A DNA stretch of 64,000 nucleotides, taken from contig CAKTJC010000012.1 in assembly GCA_934567355.1 (NCBI GenBank), positions 1 to 64,000 of the forward strand, in the 5' to 3' direction. Below the pieces are notes generated by a model that saw only the letters and a list, made by a program, of their open reading frames with translations, had not been told where the DNA came from and did not search any database. Shown one piece after another: positions 1 through 8,268 of this stretch. Source of the DNA: an uncultured Oscillospiraceae bacterium. GTDB lineage: Bacteria > Bacillota > Clostridia > Oscillospirales > Oscillospiraceae. Within the stretch, counting starts at the first letter, position 1. Each line of letters opens with the position of its first letter. The translations under genes and the position numbers were made by a program.

Positions 1-115
1 CCACTTTTTGTCAAGAACTTTTTTAATTTTTCTTTAAGTTTCTGTGTACTAAACCGTTTTTCTCGCCGCCCGCTCCCAGACAGCCTGCTTATATTACTAC
101 CTCATCCCTCTTTTG

Positions 116-970
116 TCAACCCCCTTTTTGTTTTTTCTTCATTTTTTCTTTCACAGCCCATGCGGCAGGGATGATTGCCCAAAAGAGCAGCTCAATCGCC
201 ACGAAGGTTTCCGCGCGGAATCGGATCCCCAAAACGTAGATTCCATAGGCAATCAAGCCTATCACCCAGGGGCGTTTATCCCTCTCCTCCTTTTCCTTTA
301 CACTGTCCAGCAGATAGCAGATGGATGCAAACCAACCGACGGTAATTGCGCATGCAGCTACACTTTCCACATGCTCACTCACACCGGCGAAGGGCAATCC
401 GCGGCTGAAAGCATACAATGACGCCGCGCCGCCGGTGATCAGTGATGCCGCCACGGCTGCCAATCCGTTCGGAACGACACGCCAACCTCTGCTTTTCCGC
501 CCCAGCAGCGGAAGCAAAAGCGCAGCAGTCAGCGCCATATCCGGCATTTCTGCTCTGGGGCGAAGCTGCTCTGCCTTGAATTGCAGCAATCCGGACAGCG
601 CCATCAGCAATAAGATCAGATACACGCCGTACCGAAGGACACTTACCGTCCGAACAGCACCGCCCTGCCACACGGCATACATTGCAAGGAGTGTGAGCAC
701 ACCCGGAACCACATACTCCGCCCCCCGCCCCGGCCAGCTCCGATCTGTCCAGCCCAGCAGACCGCTCAGGAGCAGAATAACGCCGATGCAGCGCAGATCA
801 TTCAGCCACTGCAGATTTACTTCCCCCAACGCACTGACACAGGTGCAAACCAAAACAGAAGCCAACGCCAAGATCAGCGTTGGAAGCCAGTTTCTTCCGG
901 CTGCCGCTTCCGCTGCCGGAATGATCAGCGCCAGGAGCTGAAAGGGGCGATATGCTTTTTCATCCTTCAA
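116..970 (-). CDS. Polytopic membrane protein in the GerAB position of a gerA-type operon
   Basis: A 284-residue, strongly hydrophobic protein with about eight to nine predicted membrane segments and a lysine-rich C-terminal tail. It is the last gene of a three-gene minus-strand set whose first gene is a clear GerA-family germination receptor subunit and whose second is a short GerC-like lipoprotein. Its start overlaps the end of that lipoprotein by 11 bases, which suggests translational coupling. In known germinant receptors the remaining subunit, GerAB, is an amino-acid-permease-like membrane protein of about 360 residues. This one is shorter and I do not recognise the GerAB permease signature in it, so the role is inferred from position only. 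It could instead be an unrelated membrane partner of the receptor. Confidence 0.6.
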   Translation of the reverse strand: MKDEKAYRPFQLLALIIPAAEAAAGRNWLPTLILALASVLVCTCVSALGEVNLQWLNDLRCIGVILLLSGLLGWTDRSWPGRGAEYVVPGVLTLLAMYAVWQGGAVRTVSVLRYGVYLILLLMALSGLLQFKAEQLRPRAEMPDMALTAALLLPLLGRKSRGWRVVPNGLAAVAASLITGGAASLYAFSRGLPFAGVSEHVESVAACAITVGWFASICYLLDSVKEKEERDKRPWVIGLIAYGIYVLGIRFRAETFVAIELLFWAIIPAAWAVKEKMKKKQKGG

Positions 971-1415
971 GAAGCTGCCGTCCCTCCTTTACTTGAATAT
1001 TTTGCAGCGGTGTTTCTGCGGTAAGCTCCGAAAGCCTTGCCTTCGGTGGATGACTTTTCAGAAATTCCGCCAGGGACTCTGCCTCTGCTTCCTCGTCGGC
1101 TGTACATACTCTGACACCCGGGCGGAGCTGCTGCTGTAGATCCGGAAGCAGCCGCTGTGCATTTCCCTGGAGCACCAGATATTCCACCGTATCCAGGAAA
1201 ATATGGCCGGGTGTCGTTTCCTTCAATTCCAGCAGTGCAGCAGGCAAGGTCTCCCCTGTGCCCAGTTGGCCGGTATCCGTTTGAACAACGACCTGCCTTC
1301 CGCTGTTGTCTACCAGCAGCAAGGACACCGGATGCAGCTCCCCCAGTTCCGTCCCCGGTGAGGGCAGTGCGGAGCATGCCAGCAAAAGTGCCGCCGCAAA
1401 AAGCCACTTTTTCAC
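960..1415 (-). CDS. Short GerC-like spore germination lipoprotein
   Basis: About 151 residues if translation starts at the GTG at 1415, which overlaps the TGA of the upstream gerA gene (GTGA) and lies about nine bases after an AGGAGG; an ATG 21 bases further upstream is possible but has no comparable ribosome site. The N-terminus is a lipoprotein signal with a lipobox LLAC followed by S. The body resembles only the first domain of GerAC proteins (a stretch predicting a value/permease-like strand, then an LVLQG element like the LVIGE of the family). Usual GerAC subunits are about 370 residues, so two thirds are missing. It probably anchors to the inner spore membrane as part of a reduced germinant receptor. 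Confidence 0.6.
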   Translation of the reverse strand: MKKWLFAAALLLACSALPSPGTELGELHPVSLLLVDNSGRQVVVQTDTGQLGTGETLPAALLELKETTPGHIFLDTVEYLVLQGNAQRLLPDLQQQLRPGVRVCTADEEAEAESLAEFLKSHPPKARLSELTAETPLQNIQVKEGRQLLEG

Positions 1416-2836
1416 CGCTGCCGCCTCCTGTCGCATGGATTCATTCGAAGCTTTCGGAACATCTGTTCCTTCATTCTCGGGCGGAGGACTTCATTTCCCT
1501 CATCCGTCTGAAAGGGAGATAGATAGGCAATATCCAAGCTTGTCAACCCACCCAAGTGAATGGCAAGCGCAATTACGCCGCATGTGACGCCTAGGAGTCC
1601 AGCGGACGCCCCTAGAACGGCCAGCCCAAACCGCCAGACCCGAATTCCCTCTGCCATATCACGGTTGGGCAGGACAAAGCCGCAGATTCCGGCAAGACTA
1701 ACGACAATCAGTGCAGCCGGCGAAATAAACCCAGCCTCCACAGCTGCCGTGCCTACAACGATTCCGCCTACAGTGGACACGGACTGTCCAACCGCCTGAG
1801 GCAAATGGATGCCGCTCTCCTGCAAGAGTTCGAAAGCAATCAGCAGCCCAAGTACCTCCAATGCGGTTGGAAAAGGCACATCCTGCTTACTTTCAATCAT
1901 TTTGCGAAGGAGCGATAACGGAATCATCTGCTGGTGGAAGGTTGCGAGTGCGACATAAAAGCCCGGCAGAATCAGGCTGAGCAGCAGTGCTCCATAGCGC
2001 AGAATGCGAATGCACGAAGCCGTTACATAGTCACGGCTCAGATCCTCCGGGCTGTCCATCAGGCACCCGATATCCACCGGAGCCAGATAGCCCAACGGCA
2101 GACCATCAACGAGCAAGCCAACCCGTCCATCCAACAGCCCTAAGCAGAAGGTGTCCGCCCGTTCGGTGTATTGCAGCAGAGGGAACGCTGTGGCTCTGGA
2201 ACCGGTGACATATTCTTCCACCGCTCCGGGAGTAAGGAATCCGTCAATGTCAATGGACTGCAAACGATCCTTCATCCGTTTTACCAGAACCGGTGATGTG
2301 ACCCCATCCACCCAGGCAACTGTCACATTGGTCAGACTTCTGCGCCCAACCCTGCTCTCGTCCAGGCGAAGGGCAGGCGTCCGCAAATGGCGGCGAATCA
2401 GACTGGTATTGGTGCGGACGGTCTCCGTAAAGGCATCCTTGGGACCTTTGACGGTGTTTTCCACCTCGGGGGCGGACAGGCCGCGCTTTTCACCGGTTTT
2501 AACTTCAAAAGCCAATGCACCGGAACCGGGAAAGAGGATCACGCAGAAGCCATTGACCAGCTTCAGTGCCACATCCTCCAGATTCTTACATTCGTCCGCC
2601 ACGCTGTTATAGACCTCACCCCGAAGAGCATTGTCATAAAGCAGCTGCATGGTTTCTCCGGCAAGATGATCGGTAAGGGGCTTGAAAACATACTCCGAGG
2701 TGTCCGCCCCGGAGGTCAACCCGTCGATGGCGTAGGCATAGAGCGTAAACCCATTGCAGGACAGTTCCCGGGTCACGAAATCCCCTGCATTCCCGAAAAG
2801 CGCCCGGATTTCCTCATCTGTGAGAAATTGAGCCAT
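1412..2836 (-). CDS. gerA: GerA-family spore germination receptor subunit A
   Basis: A 474-residue protein of normal length for the GerAA/GerKA family. It has a soluble N-terminal half (about 1-270) and a C-terminal membrane half with several helices. Family hallmarks are visible: RTNTSLIRRHLRTPALR and VAWVDGVT in the soluble part, PFPTALEVLGLLIAFELLQE and the following GIHLPQAVGQSVSTVGG and FISPAALIVVSLAGI in the membrane part. GerA subunits sense small germinants in the inner membrane of the dormant spore. The ATG is preceded by GGAAGGAA. The gene is divergent from the Nudix gene and heads an overlapping three-gene operon. I see no confident forespore (sigma-G) promoter in the 110-base gap. 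Confidence 0.9.
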   Translation of the reverse strand: MAQFLTDEEIRALFGNAGDFVTRELSCNGFTLYAYAIDGLTSGADTSEYVFKPLTDHLAGETMQLLYDNALRGEVYNSVADECKNLEDVALKLVNGFCVILFPGSGALAFEVKTGEKRGLSAPEVENTVKGPKDAFTETVRTNTSLIRRHLRTPALRLDESRVGRRSLTNVTVAWVDGVTSPVLVKRMKDRLQSIDIDGFLTPGAVEEYVTGSRATAFPLLQYTERADTFCLGLLDGRVGLLVDGLPLGYLAPVDIGCLMDSPEDLSRDYVTASCIRILRYGALLLSLILPGFYVALATFHQQMIPLSLLRKMIESKQDVPFPTALEVLGLLIAFELLQESGIHLPQAVGQSVSTVGGIVVGTAAVEAGFISPAALIVVSLAGICGFVLPNRDMAEGIRVWRFGLAVLGASAGLLGVTCGVIALAIHLGGLTSLDIAYLSPFQTDEGNEVLRPRMKEQMFRKLRMNPCDRRRQR

Positions 2837-2905
2837 AGACAGTTCCTTCCCTCGGTTTAATCGTCACCATTATTCCCTCTTTTTTCCGGGAGTATACGGA
2901 AAGGA

Positions 2906-2934
2906 TTGCAATTTCGCAGATAAAATGATATAGT
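2906..2934 (+). promoter_or_regulatory. Sigma-A type promoter for the Nudix-mnmE operon
   Basis: TTGCAA (2906-2911), a 17-base spacer and TATAGT (2929-2934) lie 28 bases upstream of the chosen Nudix start. The ten bases AGTATACGGA occur twice in this intergenic region, at 2891-2900 and 2932-2941, the second copy overlapping the -10 box. Confidence 0.65.
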
Positions 2935-2962
2935 ATACGGACATAATTTGGGGGTGTATTGT

Positions 2963-3571
2963 TTGAGCGGAATCGGAAAAATCGAGAAAAAGGTCGGTAA
3001 TCGTTTTTTAAGCTATTATGAAATGGAAGCCATTCACCGCGATGGCAGCGTATCGCCATACTACATGGCCTCCCGGGATTCCGACCCGGCGGCGCTGACT
3101 GCTGTGACCCACAGAGTTCATCCCAATGGGGTGACGATCTACAGCCTGCTGGACGGAAAAATCGTGCTCGTGCGGCAGTATCGCTATCCTATCGGCGGGT
3201 ATGTGTATGAATTTCCTGCCGGTCTCGTAGAGCCGGGAGAGAATGTGCAGGAGGCCGCCGTTCGGGAGATGTATGAAGAGACAGGACTGACGCTGGAGCT
3301 GATTCCCAGCGAGTTTGGCCGTCCCTTCTTTACCACCGACGGCATGACGGACGAAAGCTGCTGCCTGGTGTTCGGCCACTGCTGCGGGACGCCCACCAGC
3401 GAGCATCAGGAGAATACCGAGGATATTCAGGTAGTCCTGGCGGACAAGGCGGAGTGCCGGAGAATTCTGCGGGAGGAAAATGCCTCCATTCAGTGCGCGT
3501 ACATGATGATGCACTATATCTCCTGCGAAGGGGATCCATTTGCTTTTTTAAGTGGAGGAAAGAATGTCTGA
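2963..3571 (+). CDS. Nudix hydrolase, ADP-ribose pyrophosphatase type
   Basis: A 202-residue Nudix protein. The Nudix box G-x5-E-x7-REMYEE-x-G is complete at about residues 87-109 (AGLVEPGEN then REMYEETGL), giving the metal-binding glutamates. The preceding YVYEFPAG is typical of ADP-ribose/ADP-sugar pyrophosphatases, which hydrolyse ADP-ribose to AMP and ribose 5-phosphate. I chose the TTG at 2963 because a GGGGGTG lies seven bases before it; in-frame TTG 2948 and GTG 2954 are alternatives that fall inside or before that ribosome site. The gene overlaps the mnmE start by eight bases. Substrate specificity is inferred from the family. Confidence 0.85.
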   Translation: MSGIGKIEKKVGNRFLSYYEMEAIHRDGSVSPYYMASRDSDPAALTAVTHRVHPNGVTIYSLLDGKIVLVRQYRYPIGGYVYEFPAGLVEPGENVQEAAVREMYEETGLTLELIPSEFGRPFFTTDGMTDESCCLVFGHCCGTPTSEHQENTEDIQVVLADKAECRRILREENASIQCAYMMMHYISCEGDPFAFLSGGKNV

Positions 3572-4922
3572 TGTGATTGCCGCCGTTTCCACCGGGCGTC
3601 AGATATGCGCCATTGGGATCATCCGGTTGAGCGGGGACGGCTGTATTGAAATTGCGCAAAAGGTTTTTACCGCTCTGGGGCTTCCGCTGACTCAGGTGTC
3701 CAGCCGGAAGCTGGTGATGGGAACGCTGCATGATGTGAAGGGGCGGGTGATCGACCAGTGTATGGCCGTGTGCGCCCGCCGGCCGCACAGCTATACCGGG
3801 GAGGACACGGTGGAATTCCACTGCCACGGCTCCCCCGCCGTGCTTGGCGCCGGGCTGGATGCACTGTACCGCGCCGGGGCGCGGCCTGCCGGGCGGGGAG
3901 AATTCACCAAGCGTGCGTTTCTGAATGGAAAAATGGATTTGACCCAGGCAGAAGCGGTGATCGATCTGATTGAGGCGGATACCGCCGATGCCGCCGCCAA
4001 CGCCGCCGGACAGGTTGGCGGGGTACTGCAAAAGAAGCTTGCACCGATCTATGACGAGCTGACGAACCTGTGCAGCCACTTCCATGCAGTACTGGACTAT
4101 CCTGACGAAGACATTGAGGACTTTGGGCTGCAAAATTACGCCTCTACGCTGCGCAGCGCTGCCAAGGAGCTGTATGCACTGCTGAAAACCTATGGGCAGG
4201 GACGGATCCTGCGCCAGGGCGTGGCCGCCGCCATCGTGGGCAGGCCGAATGTGGGAAAATCCAGTCTGCTCAATGCCCTGGCAGGCTTCGAGCGGGCGAT
4301 CGTAACGGATATTCCCGGCACCACCCGGGACACCGTGGAGGAATCCGTGATGGTCGGCTCCACCCGGCTGCGGCTGATCGACACCGCCGGCATCCGGGAA
4401 ACCGGCGATACCGTGGAGGCGCTGGGGGTTCAGCGCTCCAAGAAAGCGCTGGAGGAAGCCGATTTGGCAATCTTCATCTGCGACGGCTCCCGGCCGCTGA
4501 CCCAGGAGGACAGGCAGATCATCGAGCTGTGCATGGACGTGCCCAATTCCATTGCACTGATCAACAAGACCGATCTTGGCACCGCCGTGCAGCCCGGCGA
4601 TCTGCCGTTTGTGACGGTGCTGCCGGTTTCCATTCGGAAAAGCACCGGCCTTGAGCGTCTGCCGGATATTCTGGATGACCTTTTTGCCGGGGAGCTTCCC
4701 TGCGACGGCTCCATTTTGACCAATGCCCGGCAGTTCGACGCCTGCCGCCGCGCCTACGAAGCCATGCTGGAAAGCCTGAAGGGATTGCAGCTGGGGATGA
4801 CCCCGGATGCGGTGCTGACGGACGTGGAGGCTGCCATGGAGGCCATGGGCGAAGTCACCGGCGCGACGGTGCGGGAGGATATTACCGCCAGGATCTTTGA
4901 GCGGTTCTGTGTGGGAAAGTAA
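3564..4922 (+). CDS. mnmE: tRNA uridine-5-carboxymethylaminomethyl modification GTPase MnmE
   Basis: A 452-residue protein of standard MnmE length. With MnmG it installs the carboxymethylaminomethyl group on U34 of certain tRNAs. The N-terminal tetrahydrofolate-binding domain contains IGIIRLSG and the [15 protein letters not shown] motif. The embedded G domain starts near residue 225 with GRPNVGKSS, followed by [12 protein letters not shown] and NKTD. The protein ends in C-V-G-K, the conserved C-terminal motif carrying the catalytic cysteine. The ATG at 3564 follows GGAGGA. It is expressed with the upstream Nudix gene and is followed 11 bases later by a cysteine desulfurase, an enzyme class that supplies sulfur for the other U34 modification. 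Confidence 0.97.
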   Translation: MSDVIAAVSTGRQICAIGIIRLSGDGCIEIAQKVFTALGLPLTQVSSRKLVMGTLHDVKGRVIDQCMAVCARRPHSYTGEDTVEFHCHGSPAVLGAGLDALYRAGARPAGRGEFTKRAFLNGKMDLTQAEAVIDLIEADTADAAANAAGQVGGVLQKKLAPIYDELTNLCSHFHAVLDYPDEDIEDFGLQNYASTLRSAAKELYALLKTYGQGRILRQGVAAAIVGRPNVGKSSLLNALAGFERAIVTDIPGTTRDTVEESVMVGSTRLRLIDTAGIRETGDTVEALGVQRSKKALEEADLAIFICDGSRPLTQEDRQIIELCMDVPNSIALINKTDLGTAVQPGDLPFVTVLPVSIRKSTGLERLPDILDDLFAGELPCDGSILTNARQFDACRRAYEAMLESLKGLQLGMTPDAVLTDVEAAMEAMGEVTGATVREDITARIFERFCVGK

Positions 4923-4933
4923 GGAAAAGAAGC

Positions 4934-6079
4934 ATGATTTATCTGGATAATTCCGCCACCACCAAGCCCTGTCCCCAGGCGGTGGAGGCGATGGAAAAGG
5001 TAATGACCGAAAATTGGGGGAATCCCAGCGCACTCTATTCCTTCGGAATCGATGCGGCGCGGGCGCTGCGCAATGCGCGGCATCAGCTGGCCGCCGCCAT
5101 GGGCGCAGAGCCGGAGCGGGTGTTCTTCACCTCCGGCGGCACCGAGGCGGACAACTGGGCAGTGATGGGCACCGTGAAGCGGATGGGCAAGCGGGGCAAG
5201 CACATCGTCACCACTGCCATGGAGCATCACGCCATTCTCAACTGCATGCAGGAGCTGGAGGCCCAGGGCTTTGAGGTCACTTATCTGAAGCCTGACCGGA
5301 TGGGGCGTGTCAGCGCGGAGGACTTAAAATCCGCACTGCGGAAGGACACCATTCTCGTATCTATCATGATGGTGAACAATGAGGTCGGCTCCGTCATGCC
5401 CATCGTACAGATGGCAAAGCTGACCCACAGGCTCTGCCCGGACGCCATTTTCCACACGGACGCGGTACAGGGCTTCCTGAAAATTCCTTTTCAGGCAAGG
5501 ACATTGGGCGCAGATCTGATCAGCGTGTCCTCCCACAAGATCCACGGTCCAAAGGGGGCAGGCGCGCTGTACATCTCTCCCCGGCTGAAGTCCTTCCCTC
5601 CCCTGCTGCTGGGCGGCGGGCAGGAGGGCGGCTACCGCAGCGGAACGGAGGGCACCCCCGCCATCTTCGCCTTCGCGGCAGCGGCAGAGGCAGGCGCGGC
5701 AACCTTCCGAGAGGATCATGAGCGGGAGGCCGCGCTGCTGGCAGGGCTTGCCGAGGCGCTCTCGAATATACCCGGTGTGGTCATCAACGGCGCACATGAA
5801 GCGCCCCATATTCTGTCCATCTCCGTTCCGGGTGTACCGACCCAGAATTCCATCAATATTTTGCAGGATCACGGCATCTGCGTTTCTGCCGGAAGCGCCT
5901 GTGCCAAGGGGCACCGCAGCCATGTGCTCACCGCCATGGGGATCGACCCCGATGTGATCGACTGCACCTTCCGTGTCAGCCTGAGCAGGCTGACCACTCA
6001 AGAGGAGCTGGATCAATTGACCGAAGCCATCCGCCGGGACATTCTGCCCCGCGTGAAACAGGAAAGGAGAAAAACATGA
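4934..6079 (+). CDS. NifS/IscS-family cysteine desulfurase
   Basis: A 381-residue class V aminotransferase-fold enzyme starting MIYLDNSATT. It releases sulfur from cysteine through a PLP intermediate and a cysteine persulfide. The PLP lysine is in SSHKIHGPKG (about residue 202) and the persulfide cysteine in SAGSACAKG (about residue 323). Other family signatures are GGTEADNWA, EHHAI and HTDAVQ. It lies between mnmE and gtrA, overlapping the latter by four bases. Adjacency to mnmE suggests supply of sulfur for tRNA thiolation, but neither mnmA nor iscU is next to it, so Fe-S assembly is equally possible. Confidence 0.93.
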   Translation: MIYLDNSATTKPCPQAVEAMEKVMTENWGNPSALYSFGIDAARALRNARHQLAAAMGAEPERVFFTSGGTEADNWAVMGTVKRMGKRGKHIVTTAMEHHAILNCMQELEAQGFEVTYLKPDRMGRVSAEDLKSALRKDTILVSIMMVNNEVGSVMPIVQMAKLTHRLCPDAIFHTDAVQGFLKIPFQARTLGADLISVSSHKIHGPKGAGALYISPRLKSFPPLLLGGGQEGGYRSGTEGTPAIFAFAAAAEAGAATFREDHEREAALLAGLAEALSNIPGVVINGAHEAPHILSISVPGVPTQNSINILQDHGICVSAGSACAKGHRSHVLTAMGIDPDVIDCTFRVSLSRLTTQEELDQLTEAIRRDILPRVKQERRKT

Positions 6080-6510
6080 ACAAGGAAACCCTGCGGGCGA
6101 TCAAATTCACCCTATTTTCCATCAGCGCCGGTGTGATTCAATTTGGTACCTTTACGTTGCTCAATGAATTCACGCCACTTTCAGAGCACATCAGCTATCT
6201 GATTTCCCTGGTGCTGTCTGTGCTTTGGAATTTCACCTTCAACCGACGCTATACCTTCCACTCCGCCGGGAATGTACCAAAGGCCATGGCGCTGGTGGCC
6301 CTTTTCTACTGCGTGTTCACGCCGCTGTCCACCTGGCTGGAAAAAATGCTGGTGGGCGCGGGCTGGAATGAGTATTTGGTAACTTCAATAAATATGATCC
6401 TCAACTTCGTGACCGAATTTCTGTATGATAAATTTGTAGTATTCCACAACGATACGGATACCAATGGGGCGGCAAAGGAGGAAGCTTGCGCGCAAATGCC
6501 TATCGAATAA
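6076..6510 (+). CDS. GtrA-family small membrane protein
   Basis: A 144-residue protein with four predicted transmembrane helices. The family hallmarks are an N-terminal helix followed by a VLSVLWNFTFNRRYTF segment. GtrA proteins are thought to help move lipid-linked sugars across the membrane. It starts by a four-base overlap (ATGA) with the desulfurase stop and has GGAGAAAA upstream. The C-terminal 20 residues are hydrophilic and overlap a further small ORF. No glycosyltransferase partner is adjacent. Confidence 0.85.
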   Translation: MNKETLRAIKFTLFSISAGVIQFGTFTLLNEFTPLSEHISYLISLVLSVLWNFTFNRRYTFHSAGNVPKAMALVALFYCVFTPLSTWLEKMLVGAGWNEYLVTSINMILNFVTEFLYDKFVVFHNDTDTNGAAKEEACAQMPIE

Positions 6511-6659
6511 TCATGTATATCGCGTCGCTGATTGCAGCGCTCGGTCTGATTTCCTTTATCGGCGGCATCAAAGCTGTCAACACAGGGGCTTTTGTTCTTC
6601 CTACACTGGTCGCAATCCGGGCTTTTTATAACTACAGGAAGGGCCAAAAGCAGGAATAA
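6486..6659 (+). CDS. Small predicted membrane protein overlapping the gtrA end
   Basis: An ORF of 57 codons from TTG 6486, or 48 codons from ATG 6513, in a different frame from gtrA. AGGAGG lies at 6476-6481, close to the TTG but at poor spacing for the ATG. The translation MYIASLIAALGLISFIGG then a second hydrophobic stretch and the charged tail YRKGQKQE predicts two short membrane segments. A terminator-like hairpin follows at once. I do not recognise a family; coding status rests on the ribosome site, the hydrophobic pattern and the position at the end of an operon. Confidence 0.45.
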   Translation: MRANAYRIIMYIASLIAALGLISFIGGIKAVNTGAFVLPTLVAIRAFYNYRKGQKQE

Positions 6660-6676
6660 GCTACTTTGTTCCGGCT

Positions 6677-6705
6677 ATATCTCAAAAGTTGAGATATTTT
6701 ATTTT
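6677..6705 (+). terminator. Rho-independent terminator closing the Nudix-gtrA operon
   Basis: ATATCTCAA (6677-6685) pairs with TTGAGATAT (6689-6697) around a three-base loop and is followed by TTTATTTT. Confidence 0.75.
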
Positions 6706-6859
6706 GGTATGCAAAAAGAGGCCGTCACAAAATGCGAATTGCAAGAAAATAGCCCCGCAAAAAGTTATATAAATTCGTGAAAATCCGGTCCTTATCGGAT
6801 TTCAGCGGATTATTGTTGGGCTAATTCTTAGAAATTTTTATTCTAAGGCAACCCCTTTT

Positions 6860-7373
6860 TCTCGAAGCACCGCACATGAAAAAATAGGCAGGGCGTGGTA
6901 TTGTCGGGTTGGACGGGATGTCTCTTTTGTTAAAGGCATAGGTGAGCACGGCGTTCACACAGTCATACGCCTTTTCACTGTCGAGTAAGACAGTCCCTCG
7001 TCCTTGATTTCGCTGAGCATGCCTCCGATGTCCTCCGGGTGATTTCAGATATCTTAAAAGTTCCTATTCGAGGAATTACCTGTTTCAGGGCTGTAGACTC
7101 AAGCCTGTCATAGCTCGAAGGCTTCAGAGAAATTTTTTTGATGTTGGTGAGCCATCTCATCAGGTAATCCTTGAGGAGCATCTGCTGGGGATTCAGCGGG
7201 CACTCAGTCCTGTTATACTCCCTGATTTTTCGTCTCACCTCTGCTTCTGTTTTTCCAGAGATGCACTTATGTTTTATTTTGCCGTCTCTGCCTCGCCCAA
7301 TGCAGATACGTCCTATCCATGTACCATTTTCTCGCTGGTAAATTGTGCCTGTCCCCTTCTCACGTCTTTGCAC
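6860..7373 (-). pseudogene. Decayed tyrosine integrase (N-terminal part only)
   Basis: The open frame 6975-7373 encodes the N-terminal Arm-binding domain (GTGTIYQRENGTWIGRI) and the start of the core-binding domain of a Tn916/phage-type tyrosine recombinase. The homology then changes frame twice: EDIGGMLSEIKDEGLSYSTV is read in a second frame near 6985-7040, and YDCVNAVLTYAFNKRDIPSN in a third frame near 6895-6965. Read together they restore a continuous core-binding domain. The catalytic domain with the R-H-R-Y residues is missing altogether. The remnant begins about 270 bases beyond the 3' end of the tRNA-Cys gene, a common integration target, so it marks a lost integrative element. Confidence 0.85.
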
Positions 7374-7394
7374 TGTAATACCTCCAAGTCAAAA

Positions 7395-7439
7395 ATAGAT
7401 TAACAGTGCGCTCATTTGTTAACTTATCTGTTAATCTAT
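7395..7439. promoter_or_regulatory. Perfect inverted repeat upstream of the integrase remnant
   Basis: ATAGATTAACAG (7395-7406) is repeated in inverse orientation as CTGTTAATCTAT (7428-7439), with a smaller GTTAAC in the spacer. It sits 22 bases upstream of the integrase start codon, where an operator or an integrase/excisionase arm site would be expected. The surrounding 7374-7605 is AT-rich and shows no gene. Confidence 0.45.
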
Positions 7440-7605
7440 GAGCTGACACTATGTATATATAAGCGTCATTAACTGTACTATATTCAAACGCTTGTTCGAT
7501 TATGACCTAATGGTATCACAAAATTCGCCAAAAGTAAAGATGGAAAAATCAGTATTATTTCAGGTAATTTACGTGGATTTTACCCTGTTTATATATAAAA
7601 TACGA

Positions 7606-7640
7606 AGAAAAATCCTGTGTGCAAAAGATTAACACACAGG
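7606..7640 (-). terminator. Terminator of the tRNA operon
   Basis: On the minus strand CCTGTGTG (7640-7633) pairs with CACACAGG (7621-7614), followed by ATTTTTCTTC. It lies directly behind tRNA-Cys. Confidence 0.85.
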
Positions 7641-7649
7641 ACTGTCTGG

Positions 7650-7721
7650 AGGTACCGCCCAGATTTGAACTGGGGAATGAGGGTTTTGCAGACCCTTGCC
7701 TTACCACTTGGCTACGGTACC
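7650..7721 (-). tRNA. tRNA-Cys (anticodon GCA)
   Basis: A cloverleaf with acceptor arms GGTACCG and CGGTACC, and an anticodon stem GGGTC...GACCC enclosing loop CTGCAAA in the minus sense, reading anticodon GCA. The CCA end is encoded (complement at 7647-7649). It is the last gene of the tRNA operon and the one nearest the integrase remnant. Confidence 0.95.
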
Positions 7722-7765
7722 ATATGAAATAAGGAACGCAAGAGAGGCGTTCCTTATTTTTTTGG

Positions 7766-7838
7766 AGCGGGTGACGAGGCTCGAACTCGCTACCTCCACC
7801 TTGGCAAGGTGGCGCTCTACCGGATGAGCTACACCCGC
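7766..7838 (-). tRNA. tRNA-Gly (anticodon GCC)
   Basis: Acceptor stem GCGGGTG with CACCCGC, anticodon arm CCACC-TTGCCAA-GGTGG reading GCC, TPsiC arm with GTTCGAGCC, encoded CCA at 7763-7765. Confidence 0.96.
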
Positions 7839-7844
7839 ATCTGG

Positions 7845-7917
<73 letters not shown>

Positions 7918-7968
7918 ATATCGAGCGGAATCTGCATTCCACTCGGATGCGAAGGATATTAAAAATGG

Positions 7969-8042
7969 CGACCCGGAACGGACTCGAACCGTCGACCTCC
8001 AGCGTGACAGGCTGGCGTGCTAACCGACTGCACCACCGGGCC
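7969..8042 (-). tRNA. tRNA-Asp (anticodon GTC)
   Basis: Acceptor stem GGCCCGG with CCGGGTC (one G-U type pair), anticodon arm CAGCC-TGTCAC-GCTG reading GTC, encoded CCA at 7966-7968. Confidence 0.95.
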
Positions 8043-8052
8043 AGATGATTGG

Positions 8053-8125
8053 TGGGAACAACAGGGCTCGAACCTGTGACCCCATGCTTGTAAGGCATGT
8101 GCTCTCCCAGCTGAGCTATGCTCCC
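8053..8125 (-). tRNA. tRNA-Val (anticodon TAC)
   Basis: Acceptor stem GGGAGCA with TGTTCCC, anticodon arm ATGCC-TTACAA-GCAT reading TAC, encoded CCA at 8050-8052. It is the first gene of the five-tRNA operon. Confidence 0.96.
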
Positions 8126-8165
8126 AAGGGCTTGCCGCTTCGTGTTCCCCTCAGCGACGGGATTC

Positions 8166-8194
8166 ATTATACACGGAAGCTCCCATTTTGTCAA
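8166..8194 (-). promoter_or_regulatory. Consensus sigma-A promoter of the tRNA operon
   Basis: TTGACA (8194-8189), 17-base spacer and TATAAT (8171-8166) on the minus strand, about 40 bases before tRNA-Val. Both hexamers are perfect consensus, as expected for a stable-RNA promoter. Confidence 0.9.
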
Positions 8195-8268
8195 GCAATT
8201 TTTCCTATTTTCTTCAAAAATTTTTAGATCAGGAAATCCTGCTTTTTCCCGCCAAAGCAAGTGCTTTT

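Noticed and set aside
3330..5033. A 567-codon minus-strand frame opposite mnmE
   Set aside because: Antisense shadow of mnmE without start signal or recognisable domain.
6660..7640. A second copy of the tRNA-Cys 3' end as an attachment site
   Set aside because: I looked for the TTCAAATCTGGG-type end in both orientations and found no matching copy in this stretch.
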